Shown here: in pieces, positions 32,130-43,123 of the stretch
How the letters are laid out: each line of letters opens with the position of its first letter
How positions within the stretch are numbered: position 1 is the stretch's first letter
Assembly: GCA_946902985.2 (NCBI GenBank)
Contig: OX336388.2
Span: 1,501,104,545 to 1,501,168,544, forward strand
Length of the DNA: 64,000 bases
Direction of reading: 5' to 3'
From: Meconema thalassinum
Lineage: Eukaryota > Arthropoda > Insecta > Orthoptera > Tettigoniidae
Position numbers and translations under genes: made by a program
Notes under the pieces: generated by a model
What the model was told of the DNA's origin: nothing
Database searches by the model: none
Seen by the model: only the letters and a program-made list of their open reading frames with translations

Positions 32130-33960
32130 ACTAATAATAATATAATATAGGGAGAAATTATAACACCTATTTTTAGCCTACTTTCGATTTTTGCAAAAAA
32201 TGAAAGACTTATGAGATCAACACAGGGCGAAAAAAGTGTGTCTGTCTGTGTGTGTGTATGTGTGTGTGTGTGTGTCTGTGTGTGTGTGAGTGTGTGTACT
32301 CTGAATGTCTGTCCCCCCCTATCAATTCGAACACGGTGAATGCGAATTGAACGAAATTTGGTAACAAAGGTAGCACTAGCAAAGGACACCTCAGTGTCAT
32401 GTTTTATATCGCCGCCATCTTGACGGAAACGTAATGGCGGCCACACAAATGTTCAAAGGTTAAATCAAATTACGACTAACCTAATCATCCGATCTCTACC
32501 AAATTTTGCAACGACATACCTTTATGGGGGGAGCATCCTTTGACCAAACCAATAGGTCATCAGCGTAATAGTTTGCGGATGGCGGCCATCTTTGTGTGAA
32601 AATCGATTCCCCCTATTAATTCGAACACGGTGCAACCGAATGGAACGAAATTTGGTACAGAGGTAGTACTAACAAAAGGCACCTCAGTGTCATGTTTTAT
32701 ATCGCCGCCATCTTGACGGAAACGTAATGGCGGCCACACAAATGTTCAAAGCTTAAATCAAATTACGATTAACCTAATCATCCGATCTCTACCAAATTTT
32801 GCAACTACATACCTTTATGGAGGGAGCATCCTTTGACCAATCTAATAGGTCATTCACCTGATAGTTTGCGGATGGCGGCCATCTTTATGTCAAAATTGAT
32901 TCCCCCTATTAATTCGAACACGGTGGAACCGAATGGAACGAAATTTGGTACAGAGGTAGCACTAGCAAAGGGCACCTCAGTGTCATGTTTAATATCGCCG
33001 CCATCTTGACTGAAACGTAATGGCGGCCACACGAATGTTCAAAGCTTAAATCAAATTACGATTAACCTAATCATCCGATCTCGACCAAATTTTGCAACTA
33101 CATACCTTTGTAGAGGGAGCATCCTTTGACCAATCTAATAGGTCATTCTCCTAATAGTTTGCGGATGGAGGCCATCTTTATGTCAAAATTGATTCCCCCT
33201 ATTAATTCGAACACGGTGGAACCGAATGGAACGAAATTTGGTACAGAGGTAGTACTAGCAAAGGGCACCTCAGTGTCATGTTTTATATCGCCGCCATCTT
33301 GACTGAAACGTAATGGCGGCCACACGAATGTTCAAAGCTTAAATCAAATTACGATTAACCTAATCATCCGATCTCTACCAAATTTTGCAACTACATACCT
33401 TTATGGAGGGAGCATCCTTTGACCAATCTAATAGGTCATTCGCCTAATAGTTTGCGGATGGCGGCCATCTTTGTGTCAGAATCGATTCCCCCTATTAATT
33501 CAAACACGCTGAAACAAAATGGAACGAAATTTGGTATAGAGGTAGCACTAGCAAAGGGCACCTCAGTGTCATGTTTTATATCACCGCTGTCTTGATGGAA
33601 ACGTAATCGCGGCCACCCAAATGTTAAAAGCTAAAATGTAATTACGACCAACCTAATAATCTAGTCTCTACCTAATTTTGCAACACCATATCTTTATGTG
33701 GGAAACATATTCTGACCAAACTGCAAGAACATCAGCCCAATAGTTTGCAGATGGTGGCCAAGTATGTGTGCAAATCGATTCCCCCTATCAATTCAAACAC
33801 GGTGAAACCGAATTGAACGAAATTTGGTACAGAGGTAGCACTAGCAAAGGGCACCTCATATTCATGTTTAATATCCCTATAGCACGTTGTATTTCAACAA
33901 GCTCCTACAACCAACATTCAATCATACTCCTTGAAAAGGACAAAGAGTTATAACAATACC
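32130..33960 (+). repeat. 293-bp satellite array, copy 1 (six units)
   Basis: The block AATTCGAACACGGTG (with changes) recurs at 32324, 32618, 32911, 33204, 33497 and 33790, spacings 294, 293, 293, 293 and 293. Each unit contains GCCGCCATCTTGACGGAAACGTAATGGCGGC, summarised here as GCCGCCAT and ATGGCGGC 15 bases apart, an 8-bp stem, and TGCGGATGGCGGCCATCTTT. The array is preceded by a leader (32160-32320) with GGGCGAAAAAAGTGTGTCTG and a (TG)n tract. The last unit is the most diverged. 60-codon minus-strand frames repeat in the units but the unit is not a multiple of three. Confidence 0.9.
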
Positions 33961-34049
33961 CATGCATTTAGGAGAAAGTAGGCTATATGTTCTTTACTGA
34001 ACATCTTGTTTAAATTATTAATGCAGCCAATGGCCATTTACTTTTCTTT

Positions 34050-34795
34050 TCAGGACGGGTCAGGTAAGGGATATCATCAGAGAAAGAAGCATTCAATCAC
34101 GCATGAGCAAAATCGAAATGGCCTACCATTCAACTAAGGACATCTATAAGAAAAGGTCAATATCCTTCAACGCAAAACTAAAACATTACTGCAGTGTCTT
34201 CCGTCCGGAGGTCTTGCATGCTTCTGAATGCCTCACGATGAACTAAAAAGGCTTGGTCGAGAAACTGGAGGCCAAAGAAAGAAAAATTTTGAGAAAGATA
34301 TTGGGTTCCATCAAAGACAATGGGGAATACAGAAGACGGCATAACCATGAACTGTATACTCGTGTGGTGAAGATAAGTAACGTCATCCGGAAGAGAAGGA
34401 TACCATTTTTTGGGCATGTAAAACGAATGAGCCCAGCGAGACTGACCAACCGCAACATAACTTACTTTCAGGAGAGGAAAACAAAATGGGCCTGGTTCAT
34501 AGAACTGGATAAAGATCTGAAAGAAGTGGGGATTACACCAATAGACATACAGGAGCGCGCCACACTCAAAAGGAAACTTCAAGCTTGCAAAGGTTTCCAA
34601 GAAAAATCGAAGCTGAAAACTGGAAAGATTTGGACCCAGGAACGGAAGGAAGTCCACCGAGAACGAATGCGGGCGTACGAATGCGGGCGTACTGGGCAAA
34701 CATCAAAGCCCGTAGGAGACAGTGGGAATGACGCGGTCCATAGATGGCCTATACGAAATGAATTAATGAATAATATGGGGATAGGAATATAATAG
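34050..34795 (+). pseudogene. RTE-like LINE ORF2, thumb and C-terminal fragment
   Basis: An open region beginning about 34070 reads SRMSKIEMAYHSTKD, SFNAKLKHYCSVFRPEVL, a stop near 34243, then KLEAKERKILRKILGS and RRIPFFGHVKRMSPAR. This order matches the C-terminal half of the LINE at 38830-39460, so it is a 5'-truncated relative. After the FGHV block it remains open to the TAA at about 34790. A 12-bp local duplication (GCGGGCGTACGAAT) occurs near 34668-34690. The polymerase core is missing. Confidence 0.7.
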
Positions 34796-35475
34796 ACCTG
34801 CCGTACCACACCCGCATGTGTAAATCGCGTGAAAAAAATCTAGAGTACCCCTTGATCCCCTTAAGCGCGTTAAACGTATTGATGAATTTTATGGCTTAAT
34901 TTGGTTCCGTGATAACCTTCTAGCCATTTGCAAACTTTCACACTAATGTAATTAATGGAATTGCATTGCGTCTTACAGCAATAGATGGACCTCTGAGAAT
35001 CTGTTGCCATGGTTACTGGCTTGCATTTGTTCATTAGTTTATTAAATTAAATTAGTTTTCTGGGAATATCTCAAAAACGGTTGGTCTTAGGGCCTTAAAA
35101 TGTGGTTTTCGGGTACCCGACTTTTGTCTCTCACATTGAGGGACTGAAAATGAGCTTTGTCTCGTCCTTCTACGCCTATTTCAGCATGTATTTTAAGGGG
35201 GTAGGCCCCCTTTTATGAGGGGTATGGAGAATAGTTATATCAATGATAAGTGTCGTGCCTCTGATGGATATCTGTACCAAATTTTACGTTGATACACCCA
35301 GCCGTTCTCGAGTTATAAGGGAACAAAGTTGTCCACAGACGAACAAACAAACAGACAGACGGAAAAAAAAATCGCGCGCATCCATCAAAAACAGTCTGAA
35401 ACGTGTAAACAACTCAATTTTCCGTAGAAATTCAGAGAAAAACAGACAAACTTTCATTTTTATATATAGAGAGAT

Positions 35476-36056
35476 ACTGCACCGGTCGGTGTTGACCGTG
35501 TTTTATTGCACAAATTTAGGTTTCACTCGCTAACCGTTGGAGATATACGAAAAGTGATAAGGACCTTTCGGATAGAAAATTAAATGTTAAAGCTCATGTA
35601 TGCCATCAAAAGTTTGCTATTGCTTAGCGTTCTCTTTTTATTTGAAATGGAATTATGAAATTTTGAAACCAAAGGGTGTAGTGACGTCACAAATGTCGGT
35701 TTTACTCGCTAACCGTTGGAGATACACGAAAGGTGATAAGGACCTTTTGGATAGGAAATTACATTTCAAAGCTCATATGTGCCATCAAAAGTTTGCTATT
35801 TCCTACCGTTCTCTTTTTATTTGACATGGAAATATGAAATTTTGAAACCAAAGGGTGTAGTGACGTCACTAACATGGTCGCCATTTTTTAATAGTGCAAA
35901 ATTTCGAAATCAAAAGTATCCTATATGTAAACCTGGTAAATCAGCTACATCCATGCAAAATTTCATTTAAATCGGACCAGTGGTTCTTGCGTTATTGAGT
36001 GACAGACAGACAGACAGAAAGACAGACACACACCATCTCATTTTTATATATTAGTA
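35476..36056 (-). mobile_element. Helitron-like repeat (family D), uninterrupted copy with tandem duplication
   Basis: Same family as 1385-3327. A ~179-bp unit (TCACTCGCTAACCGTTGGAG ... GTGTAGTGACGTCAC) is duplicated in tandem, at about 35520-35698 and 35699-35877, then the shared 3' part follows (AAATCGGACCAGTGGTTC, a (GACA)n run at 36000-36024 and TCATTTTTATATATTAGTA). The AT-rich right end resembles other Helitron-like 5' ends in this window. Confidence 0.5.
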
Positions 36057-36337
36057 TGATGAGTAAATTGCAGTTTCCTTGAATGACTTTCAGAGTAAGT
36101 ACTGTATAACTTTTAATGTGAATTCTAGTAAAGTCACAGGTGGCAGATAGGGGGGTCCTCACCAGTTTTGCTGGCGGACTTGAGCGAAATAAAATAGCTC
36201 TCACGGACCAAACACACTCCCATTTCTCATCAATCATCCTATCATATTCCATTCATCACCTTTCCAGATCACATCTGGAATTGTAATCCCTGACTACGGT
36301 CAGATCATGGGTCCTAGACCAGACAATCAACTCGAGT

Positions 36338-38188
36338 ATGAACAGTCTTCTAATGAACTCTTCCACCACAAGGCACCATTCGGATACGGTGGGGTGCCGC
36401 GTAGAAGAGTCAGGTGAGTCGGAGCGCCTGGAAACCCGAAAGTCCAAATACAAACTCAAAATTAACAAACATAGGGAATGTTCATTCTTTGCAACATTAA
36501 ACTTAAATTCGTTAATTAAAATTGGAAAACTTAAGCATTTAACCGATATATTGGACCAACACAAGATCTTAATAACAGCACTTCAAGAACTGAGAAACAC
36601 AGATCAAGACCCCATTGAATCTGGAGGATACCGTCTCTACAAGGGACCTCCAGGACCACGAGTTATGAAAAATGTCCCCCAATTTGGTATGGGATTTTTA
36701 GTACATACCAGTATTATTGATTCAGTGGAAGACTTTTCGTCGAACTCATCAAGGTTAGCAACTTTAACAATTAGGACAGGAAACAAAATATACTCTTTGA
36801 TAAACGTTCATGCCCCAACTAATGACAAGAATGTCAAAAAAATTAGAGATGAAACGGACAATTTTTGGGAAGAACTTGCCTTACTAATATCAAACATTCC
36901 AGACACTCATGTTAAAATCTTGCTTGGGGATTTTAATGCAAAAATTGGTCAAGAAAGAAAATTTCGTCCAATAGTAGGTAAGTGGCCAGCTCACAAATTC
37001 ACTAACAAGAATGGTCAAAGATTAATCACCCTTTGTGAAGAACATGGCCTACGTCTCGAAACTACTAGATTTAAGCGAAGACCACACAAACTTATGACCT
37101 GGAAATGCCCTAATAGTGCACTAGGGGAATTCCAGATAGACCATGTTGCAATGGATAAAAAGTTCTACAAAGAAATATATAACGTGAAGGTACTACGTGG
37201 GGTCGATGTTGACTCTGATCATTATATATCCAAGATAAAGATCAAGTTAACTCCACGACGTAAACAAAAATCGTCAAACTCGACCATGCAAAGGCAATAT
37301 GACCCTAGTTGTTTCATAAATAATGTGTCCTATAAGGAAAAGTCTAAAACTCTCGTAAGTGACAAGCTAGAAACGATGGTTGACACACTGAAAACCGTTG
37401 CTGTCGAAATTGCCCCTATTAGGAAAAGGAAAAAGCATGCATGGTGGAATGCGGAATGTGATGCTGCAATTCGGAAAAGACACACAGCATGGCTCAATGA
37501 TCAGCAAAAGAGGACCACACAATCGCGAGAAGAATTAACCATTGTTCGAAGGGAAACTGCCAAAGAAATTAGGAGAATTAAAAGAGAGAATCAAAAAAAG
37601 TCCATACAAATTATTGATGATTCCTTTAAGCAACACAAAACAAGGGACTATTACAGGACATTTCGTCAATATCATTCTAAATACAGCCCTCCTACACTAT
37701 TAATGAAAGATAAATCAGGTAAACTAGCCCACAATGATACTGATAATGCTAAAATTCTAGCAGATTATTTTAGAGAACTACTAAATGCTGATGAACCTAA
37801 GGAATATCTTGATTTTGAGCCTAATCCAAAAAATAAAATAAATTTACAGAACATTATTCCTCCTGACTTGACTGAAGTATGTGCAGCGATTAATTGGCTC
37901 AAAAATTATAGAGCAGCAGGAGAGAATTCATTGGTAGCAGAACTATGGAAATATGCAAATGAACAAACCATCTCCAACCTCCATAAACACCTCATCGATG
38001 TATGGAATTCGGAACAAATACCAGAGGAATGGAGAATGGCTGTAATCCACCCAATTCATAAAAAGGGTGATAGATCAGACCCGAACAACTACCGTGGGAT
38101 TTCTTTGCTTGATGTAACATACAAGATTCTATCTAGAATTATCTTGACAAGAATTCAACAACTCGATCAAGAACTAGGAGAATATTAA
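36338..38188 (+). pseudogene. RTE-like ORF2: endonuclease and reverse transcriptase N-terminus
   Basis: 616 codons from an ATG. The endonuclease fold spans about residues 50-300: FFATLNLNSL, ITALQELRN (catalytic glutamate), GMGFLVH, SLINVHAPTND, LLGDFNAKIG, GEFQIDHVAM and VDSDHY. A basic linker (300-430) follows, then polymerase fingers with INWLKNYRAAGENSLVAE, AVIHPIHKKGDRSDPNNYR and GISLLDVTYKIL. It ends at TAA 38186-38188; TGA follows in frame at 38198-38200, and the same frame then continues with the next polymerase block. Both stops differ by one C-to-T change from glutamine or arginine codons. Confidence 0.85.
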
Positions 38189-38245
38189 GGAGGGTTCTGA
38201 CCAGGTCGCAGCTGTCCGGATCAGATCATCAGTCTGAAATGGATA

Positions 38246-38787
38246 ATGAAATATCATAGAATGAAACAAAAGGATTTGGTCATTACTTTTGTGGATTTTA
38301 AGAAAGCTTATGACAGTATCCATCGAGGGTCATTACTTAACATCCTTAGGGAATTTGGGTTACATCAAAAGCTTATCAACCTCATCGGCATTACTTTGAA
38401 AGATACTAAATCAAAGGTTAAATTTCGAGGCGCCTTGTCTGAACCATTTGATATCCGGACTGGACTTCGACAGGGAGATGGTCTATCACCGTTATTATTT
38501 GTGTTCTTGAAAAGATCATGCGTGAGTGGAACAAAACTTGTCCTCCAAATGTAAAGATTGGTACTAATATAAAACTGAATTGCTTGGCCTTTGTGGATGA
38601 CCTTGCACTGCTTGCAACCAGTATAGATGAGGCTAAACACCAAATTGAAGAACTTGGGTCTATTGCAGAAAAAGTAGGACTTCAAATTTCATTTGAAAAG
38701 ACTGAAATAATGGCATCCTTGGATGTGGAAGCACAGGCTATTACATTGATCAACAATAAAGAAATTAAAGTTGTACATAAATTTTAA
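38246..38787 (+). pseudogene. RTE-like reverse transcriptase core
   Basis: 38246-38515 continues the upstream frame with ITFVDFKKAYDSIHR (catalytic aspartate), VKFRGALSEPFDI and GLRQGDGLSPLLF. A frameshift near 38505-38518 moves translation to the frame holding LNCLAFVDDLALLAT, where FVDD is the metal-binding box, and the GLQISFEKTEIM block. It ends at an in-frame TAA (38785-38787) just before the YLGE block. All catalytic aspartates are present, so the lesions rather than active-site loss disable it. Confidence 0.82.
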
Positions 38788-39461
38788 TATTTAGGGGAGA
38801 TTATAACATGGAATTTGAATGAGAAAGCGTCAATCGAAAATAGAACAATGAAGTTGAGACAAGCGCAATATATTACTTGGTCTAGTTACAAAAAAAAATC
38901 ACTCTCCATAAATGCCAAATTACGACATTACGAATCAGTTATTAAACCGGAAGCAATATATGCTTGTGAAACAATTTTCAAGTTAAACACTCGATCAGTT
39001 ACTGACACATTACAGAAGATTGATAGAAGAATTCTCAGAACTATAATTAATAAAAAACATCAGGTGGATGGTCAATGGCGTCTATTACCAAATGAAGTGG
39101 TTTATAAAGAAACTGAGTCTATAGTCGATACTATGCGAAAAAGGCGAATTGCTTTTTTTGTCATATCTCACTCCTGCCGGATACCAGACAATTAAAAGTA
39201 TTATTTAATTATTTTTTCAAAAGTAAAACAAAGAACTCTTGGTTTATGGAAATTCAAAATGATCTGGATGAACTAGGCTTGACGATGTCCCAAATTGCTA
39301 ACAAAGATGAGAAGAATATCTTGAAAAACAAGAACATCCGACTTCCCTTAAAAACCTTTACCCGCAAAACTTACACCATAAGCGATGCAGAGAGAGCGGC
39401 AAGGTCGACTAGAATGAAAATGTTTTGGGAAAAGAAGAAAAATAAGAAGCTGAATCTTTAA
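38788..39461 (+). pseudogene. RTE-like ORF2 C-terminal region
   Basis: Resumes after the TAA in the same frame with YLGEIITW, SINAKLRHYESVIKPEAIYACET and RRILRTIINKK, then RRIAFF. A frameshift near 39156 shifts to the frame that contains MEIQNDLDELGLT and closes with AERAARSTRMKMFWEKKKNKK before the TAA at 39459-39461. The arrangement matches the fragment at 34050-34795. Confidence 0.78.
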
Positions 39462-39541
39462 TATTGTTTTTGAGATATGTATATACTTGTTTTGGTTAAG
39501 TGCTCCAATGAGAGCATGTAAATAAATAAATAAATAAATAA

Positions 39542-39869
39542 AGTCACATGTAAGTATATGTTTCTTCCTCTACTCATCAAATGCATAATAGCAGTTGTCA
39601 TAAAATGTTTAATTGGCCCTTAAGTGCGGTAATGAATGGTTGGATTACACTGCACTATGATTTTGTTCTCTGTGCATTATGGAAAAATATTTTTACCCAT
39701 CCAATCGTACATTCTTGTCAAAACTGGAAAAAGACTGATAATACCAACTACTGTACTGTTATTCCATGATATTTACATTCATAATTCACATCTTTTTGTA
39801 TAGTACATCAATCACACAGGACTTTCTCCCATGAAACAACTCGTCACAAGAACAGATTTCTCCTTCTCC
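39542..39869. other. Unassigned DNA
   Basis: About 330 bp after the LINE tail with no recognised feature; an open frame at 39581-39769 has no signature. Confidence 0.4.
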
Positions 39870-40416
39870 TCAGAACTTTGCTGTCCTTCAATAGACAAAC
39901 CGACAGAAGGGCATTTGTGATGGGGTTTTCTTAGCCACTCGGGTCTTTCCCATCATCTCTGCGCCAACAATTTATCTGCCCAGCCCCCCTTTGAAGGAAG
40001 ATCTGTAGGATGTGGGGTACCAAGAACATCTCTCCACATTTCAGGCATACCGTAGTAATTTTATGGATTTCTTTAACACTATTGTTGACAACATTGTCCA
40101 TGTTTCTTGTTTAATCCAGGTTAAAACTGTAGTAGAATCTGGGGGGGGGGGGGGGAGAAGAATTGTCTTGGTAATTAAGCCCTTATTTATTGAATTGAAT
40201 CTGGCTCCCACCGTCAGTTAAAAGGGACGTAAAACCAATAACATTATTATTATTATCCCACCGTTGACCATCGCAGTGATAAGTTCCAAGCAAGGAATGG
40301 TAACTTCTTTCAATAGGGTACCCTCGATATGGCTGCTAGGAGATGCATCATAGATAGCTAAATTTTAATACAACTGCGGCATAAGTTTGTGCACTCGCAT
40401 CACAAAATGTGTGTAG
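39870..40416 (-). pseudogene. Old BEL/Pao relic, RNase H region
   Basis: On the minus strand, 40440-40262 shows degraded RNase H residues, including KEVTIPCLELITA, and 40030-39905 shows WRDVLGTPHPTDLPSKG followed by a WERPEWLRK block. In the intact-order BEL element at 23678-29478 the same two motifs (IPRLELLAA and the NPADLASRG/WWEGPKWLK region) are ~75 residues apart. Here they are separated by a ~210-bp insertion that ends in a SINE-like tail. Frames are broken. The relic resumes at about 45440-45600 beyond the foldback and hAT insertions. Confidence 0.6.
40045..40258 (+). mobile_element. SINE-like insertion with (ATT)n tail
   Basis: This segment interrupts the BEL relic and ends in AAAGGGACGTAAAACCAATA followed by ACATTATTATTATTAT, a trinucleotide-tailed retroposon end. 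It contains a 15-base G run at 40141-40155. No pol III boxes were found, so it is probably 5' truncated. Confidence 0.45.
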
Positions 40417-41339
40417 ACTACTGTCGACCAAAGTATTATGTGCACTCTAGTTTGAAGGTGGTTTGTGAAGTAACCAATAGACCTACATGAAATCCAATAA
40501 CATCATCATTTTCGTCGTTCTATTTTACGTTAGTTCATGAAGGTTTGGAATTGTTTAATTTATATTTTAATATTTTTTATCGCAGTTGGAACACAAAAAG
40601 TGCACGTTTTTAAGCGTGTTTCAACCATGCGTCACATTTACGAATTATTATCTCAAAAACCCGTCATCAGATCGAATCCAAATTTTAACACAATATACAT
40701 TGGAATGTTGTATAACTGGTTTATTAATTTCAAAATTTTCTTTTTCCAAGAAACAAAGTTGTTATCATTTTTGTAAGGTAACTTTTTCTCGGCTCGGGGT
40801 GGCCGGAGCGGCTAGCAGGTGAAACATGTGTTATTTCCCCGTAGAAATACAAACCGATATAAAATAAGTGAATTAATTTACGTATTTCACAGTCATACAG
40901 CATAACTTTTTGATATATAACGATTACAACGCAACCAAGAGCTACATTTTCCAACCACCCCGAGCCGAGAAAAAGTTACCTTACAACAATGATAACAACT
41001 TTGTTTCTTGGACACACACAATTGTGAAATTAATAAACCAGTTATACAACATTACAATGTATGTTGTGTTAAAATTTGGATTCGATCTGATGACGGGCTT
41101 TTGAGATAATAATTCTTAAATGTGACGCATGGTTGAAACACGCTTAAAAACGTGCACTTTTTGTGGTCCAACTGCGATAAAAAATATTAAAATATAAATT
41201 TAAAAATCCAAACCTACATGAACTAACGTAGAATAGAACGACGAAAATGTTGATGGTATTGGATTTTATGTAGGTCTATTGGTTACTTCACAAACAACCT
41301 TCAAACTCGAGTACACATAATACTTTGGTCGACAGTAGT
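40417..41339. mobile_element. 923-bp foldback element with ~385-bp inverted repeats
   Basis: The outer ends ACTACTGTCGACCAAAGTAT (40417) and its reverse complement (ending 41339) begin two long arms, 40417-40806 and 40955-41339, that match nearly throughout; landmarks include AAGTGCACGTTTTTAAGCGT at 40598 and ACGCTTAAAAACGTGCACTT at 41141. The loop is only ~148 bp (40807-40954). No reliable coding sequence: open frames in the arms are mirror images of each other. It lies inside the old BEL relic and directly abuts the hAT element to its right. Confidence 0.85.
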
Positions 41340-41362
41340 ATTCCCATTCCATACCTGCCAAC

Positions 41363-41450
41363 TTTTACGGTTTATCCGTAAAATTTACGGAAATTGCAGC
41401 ATTTTACGGTTTTACGGATGAACGGTGTCATTTTACGATTTCGCGGACAA
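41363..41450. promoter_or_regulatory. Subterminal TTTACGG motif cluster of the hAT element
   Basis: Within ~90 bp of the left end, TTTACGG or its complement CCGTAAA occurs about six times (for example at 41364, 41376, 41384, 41402, 41411). Clusters of short subterminal motifs bind transposase in some hAT elements such as Ac. No comparable cluster was seen at the right end. The binding role is inferred. Confidence 0.45.
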
Positions 41451-42064
41451 AAATTTGAAACGATAATTAACATTCGATAATCCCTCCCACTTCCGTACAA
41501 TCGATTGTTTGCGTGGGTCGAAGGCAAGTCCACGATAGTCGATAACTCGTTCTTTGAGTTGATTCGTACTTTTAACCGTGTCATGTTTGTGTCGTCATTG
41601 TAATTGAATTTGAAGCCGGGATAACCGATCTTCCATGTGAATCTTAGGTGTCGACACGCTCTGCTTCGCAAATTCTTTGTTCCCCTACGTTCGCTCGTTG
41701 CGATTTAAACGATATTCTTTGACCACGTGAGTTGTTTATTGTTCGCGAAGTTGGCGTTCTTTGAATGTTTTCGTATTTTAAGGTTATGGCATATTTTAAT
41801 GAAGTGTTCGAGTTTTTGTGCTATATCTTCGTGCTTCGCAGTTTCCTGTATTCCTTGGACTAATTACATTCGTTCCACGTGTGTGTTTTTTTCTCTCTAC
41901 CATGTGCATATTCTTTCTTTACGAGGTTGGCGTCGTGTTCATTTGACTTGTGTGCTTTGACTTGTTTTAATGAAGTGTTGGCTGTGTTTTATGCGATTTG
42001 TGTTATAATTTTATGTGACGTTTAGTGATCCAGGTTCCTTTCGATGTTTTAGTAGATATCGAGA

Positions 42065-42685
42065 ATGAACAAATACAACAAGAAACAGTACTTCCAGACA
42101 TTTAAAGAATCATACTCGGTTGATTTTCCGTGCATACTAAAATCAAGAAAGGGAGAAAAATTTGCCTTTTGCACGGTATGTGCGTGTGATATTAATATTG
42201 CTCATGGTGGAAAAAACGATTTAAGTAATCATGTGAAGTGCGGTAAACACATAAGATATGTTAAATCGAAGGAAGATAGCAAGAAAATTAACACCTTTTT
42301 TGCCAAGGCTGGTAACGTTGACAGTGACGTAATTAGGGCCGAGTGTCTGTTTACTTCCTTTTTGGTGGAACACAATGTGCCCTTAAGTGCGGCTGATCAT
42401 GCTGGCGCTTTATTTAAGAAGATGTTTCCCACATCAGAAGTTGCAAAGAAATATAGTTGTGGTCGCACGAAAACGACGTGCATTCTAAATAAAATGGCAA
42501 AAAATGCATCATCTGAAGTTGTTAAGTGCCTTCAGAACGGACCATTTTCTTTGGCAACGGATGGAAGCAATGATACGAATGCCAAGTTGTATCCTATTGT
42601 TGTTACATTCTATGATGTTCGGCAGGAAAAAGTAGTGAGCACTGTGCTATCCATACCAGCGTTGGACGGGGACTCAACAGGGTGA
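42065..42685 (+). pseudogene. hAT transposase, N-terminal part with BED zinc finger
   Basis: 206 codons from ATG. Residues 34-65 form a BED-type finger (FCTVCAC ... HVKCGKH, C-x2-C then H-x4-H). A linker follows, then the start of the RNase H-like core with SLATDGSND, where D (codon 42560-42562) is the first catalytic residue. The frame stops at TGA 42683-42685, yet the very same frame continues in the next entry, so one nonsense codon separates the two halves. In life the protein would bind the element's ends and catalyse excision and insertion. Confidence 0.85.
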
Positions 42686-42700
42686 AACATAGGTAACCTG

Positions 42701-43086
42701 ATGTTATCACAGCTGAGTTCTCATAATATACCAATTGAAAACTGTGTGGCTTTCTGCTCCGACAATGCTCCTGTTATGATAGGACACAAAAATGGTGTTT
42801 CAGCAGTTCTGAAGGAAGTTCAACCAGGTATTGCCATCATAGGGTGCATTTGCCACCTGATTAATCTAGCAGCTGAAAAAGGTGCTGGAAGATTACCAGT
42901 TAAAGTGGATGAGATCCTTGTAGATATATTTTATTTCTTAGAGAAGAGTGTAAAGAGAAAAGAACGCCTTCAGAAATTTCAGAACTTTCACAATAAGGAA
43001 GCAAAGAAAATTCTGAAGCATTTATGTAATAGGTGGTTATCTTTAGGCAGATGTTTGGATAGACTACTGGACCAGTGGGATCCTCT

Positions 43087-43123
<37 letters not shown>

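Larger units (their letters stand above)
30870..35470 (-). mobile_element. Helitron-like repeat cluster (family C) with satellite core
   Basis: The left border is CTAG (30870-30873) next to a GC-richer CTTCGAACGGAG stretch, as at a Helitron 3' end read on the minus strand. The right border near 35469 reads TCTCTCTATATATAAAAATG on the minus strand, a TC plus AT-rich start. Three partial copies of the same ~450-bp sequence (30890-31345, 31768-32115, 34826-35340; shared TTAGTTTTCTGGGAATAT and CTTTGTCTCGTC) surround the 293-bp satellite and a LINE fragment. Whether it is one element with internal repeats or several nested ones cannot be settled. No Rep/helicase gene. A minus-strand frame at 31468-31767 has no recognised domain. 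Confidence 0.4.
36057..39541 (+). mobile_element. RTE-like non-LTR retrotransposon, near full length
   Basis: A ~280-bp 5' region is followed by one long ORF2-type coding region with apurinic endonuclease, reverse transcriptase and C-terminal domain, then a short 3' untranslated region ending in AATAAATAAATAAATAAATA (39518-39541), a microsatellite tail as is usual for RTE-type LINEs. The coding region carries three in-frame stops and two frameshifts but is otherwise well conserved. The exact 5' end is not identifiable. Confidence 0.75.

Noticed and set aside
32850..33325. Repeated 60-codon minus-strand frames starting MWPPLRF
   Set aside because: They recur because the DNA unit recurs. The 293-bp unit is not a multiple of three, no frame crosses units, and there is no domain signature.
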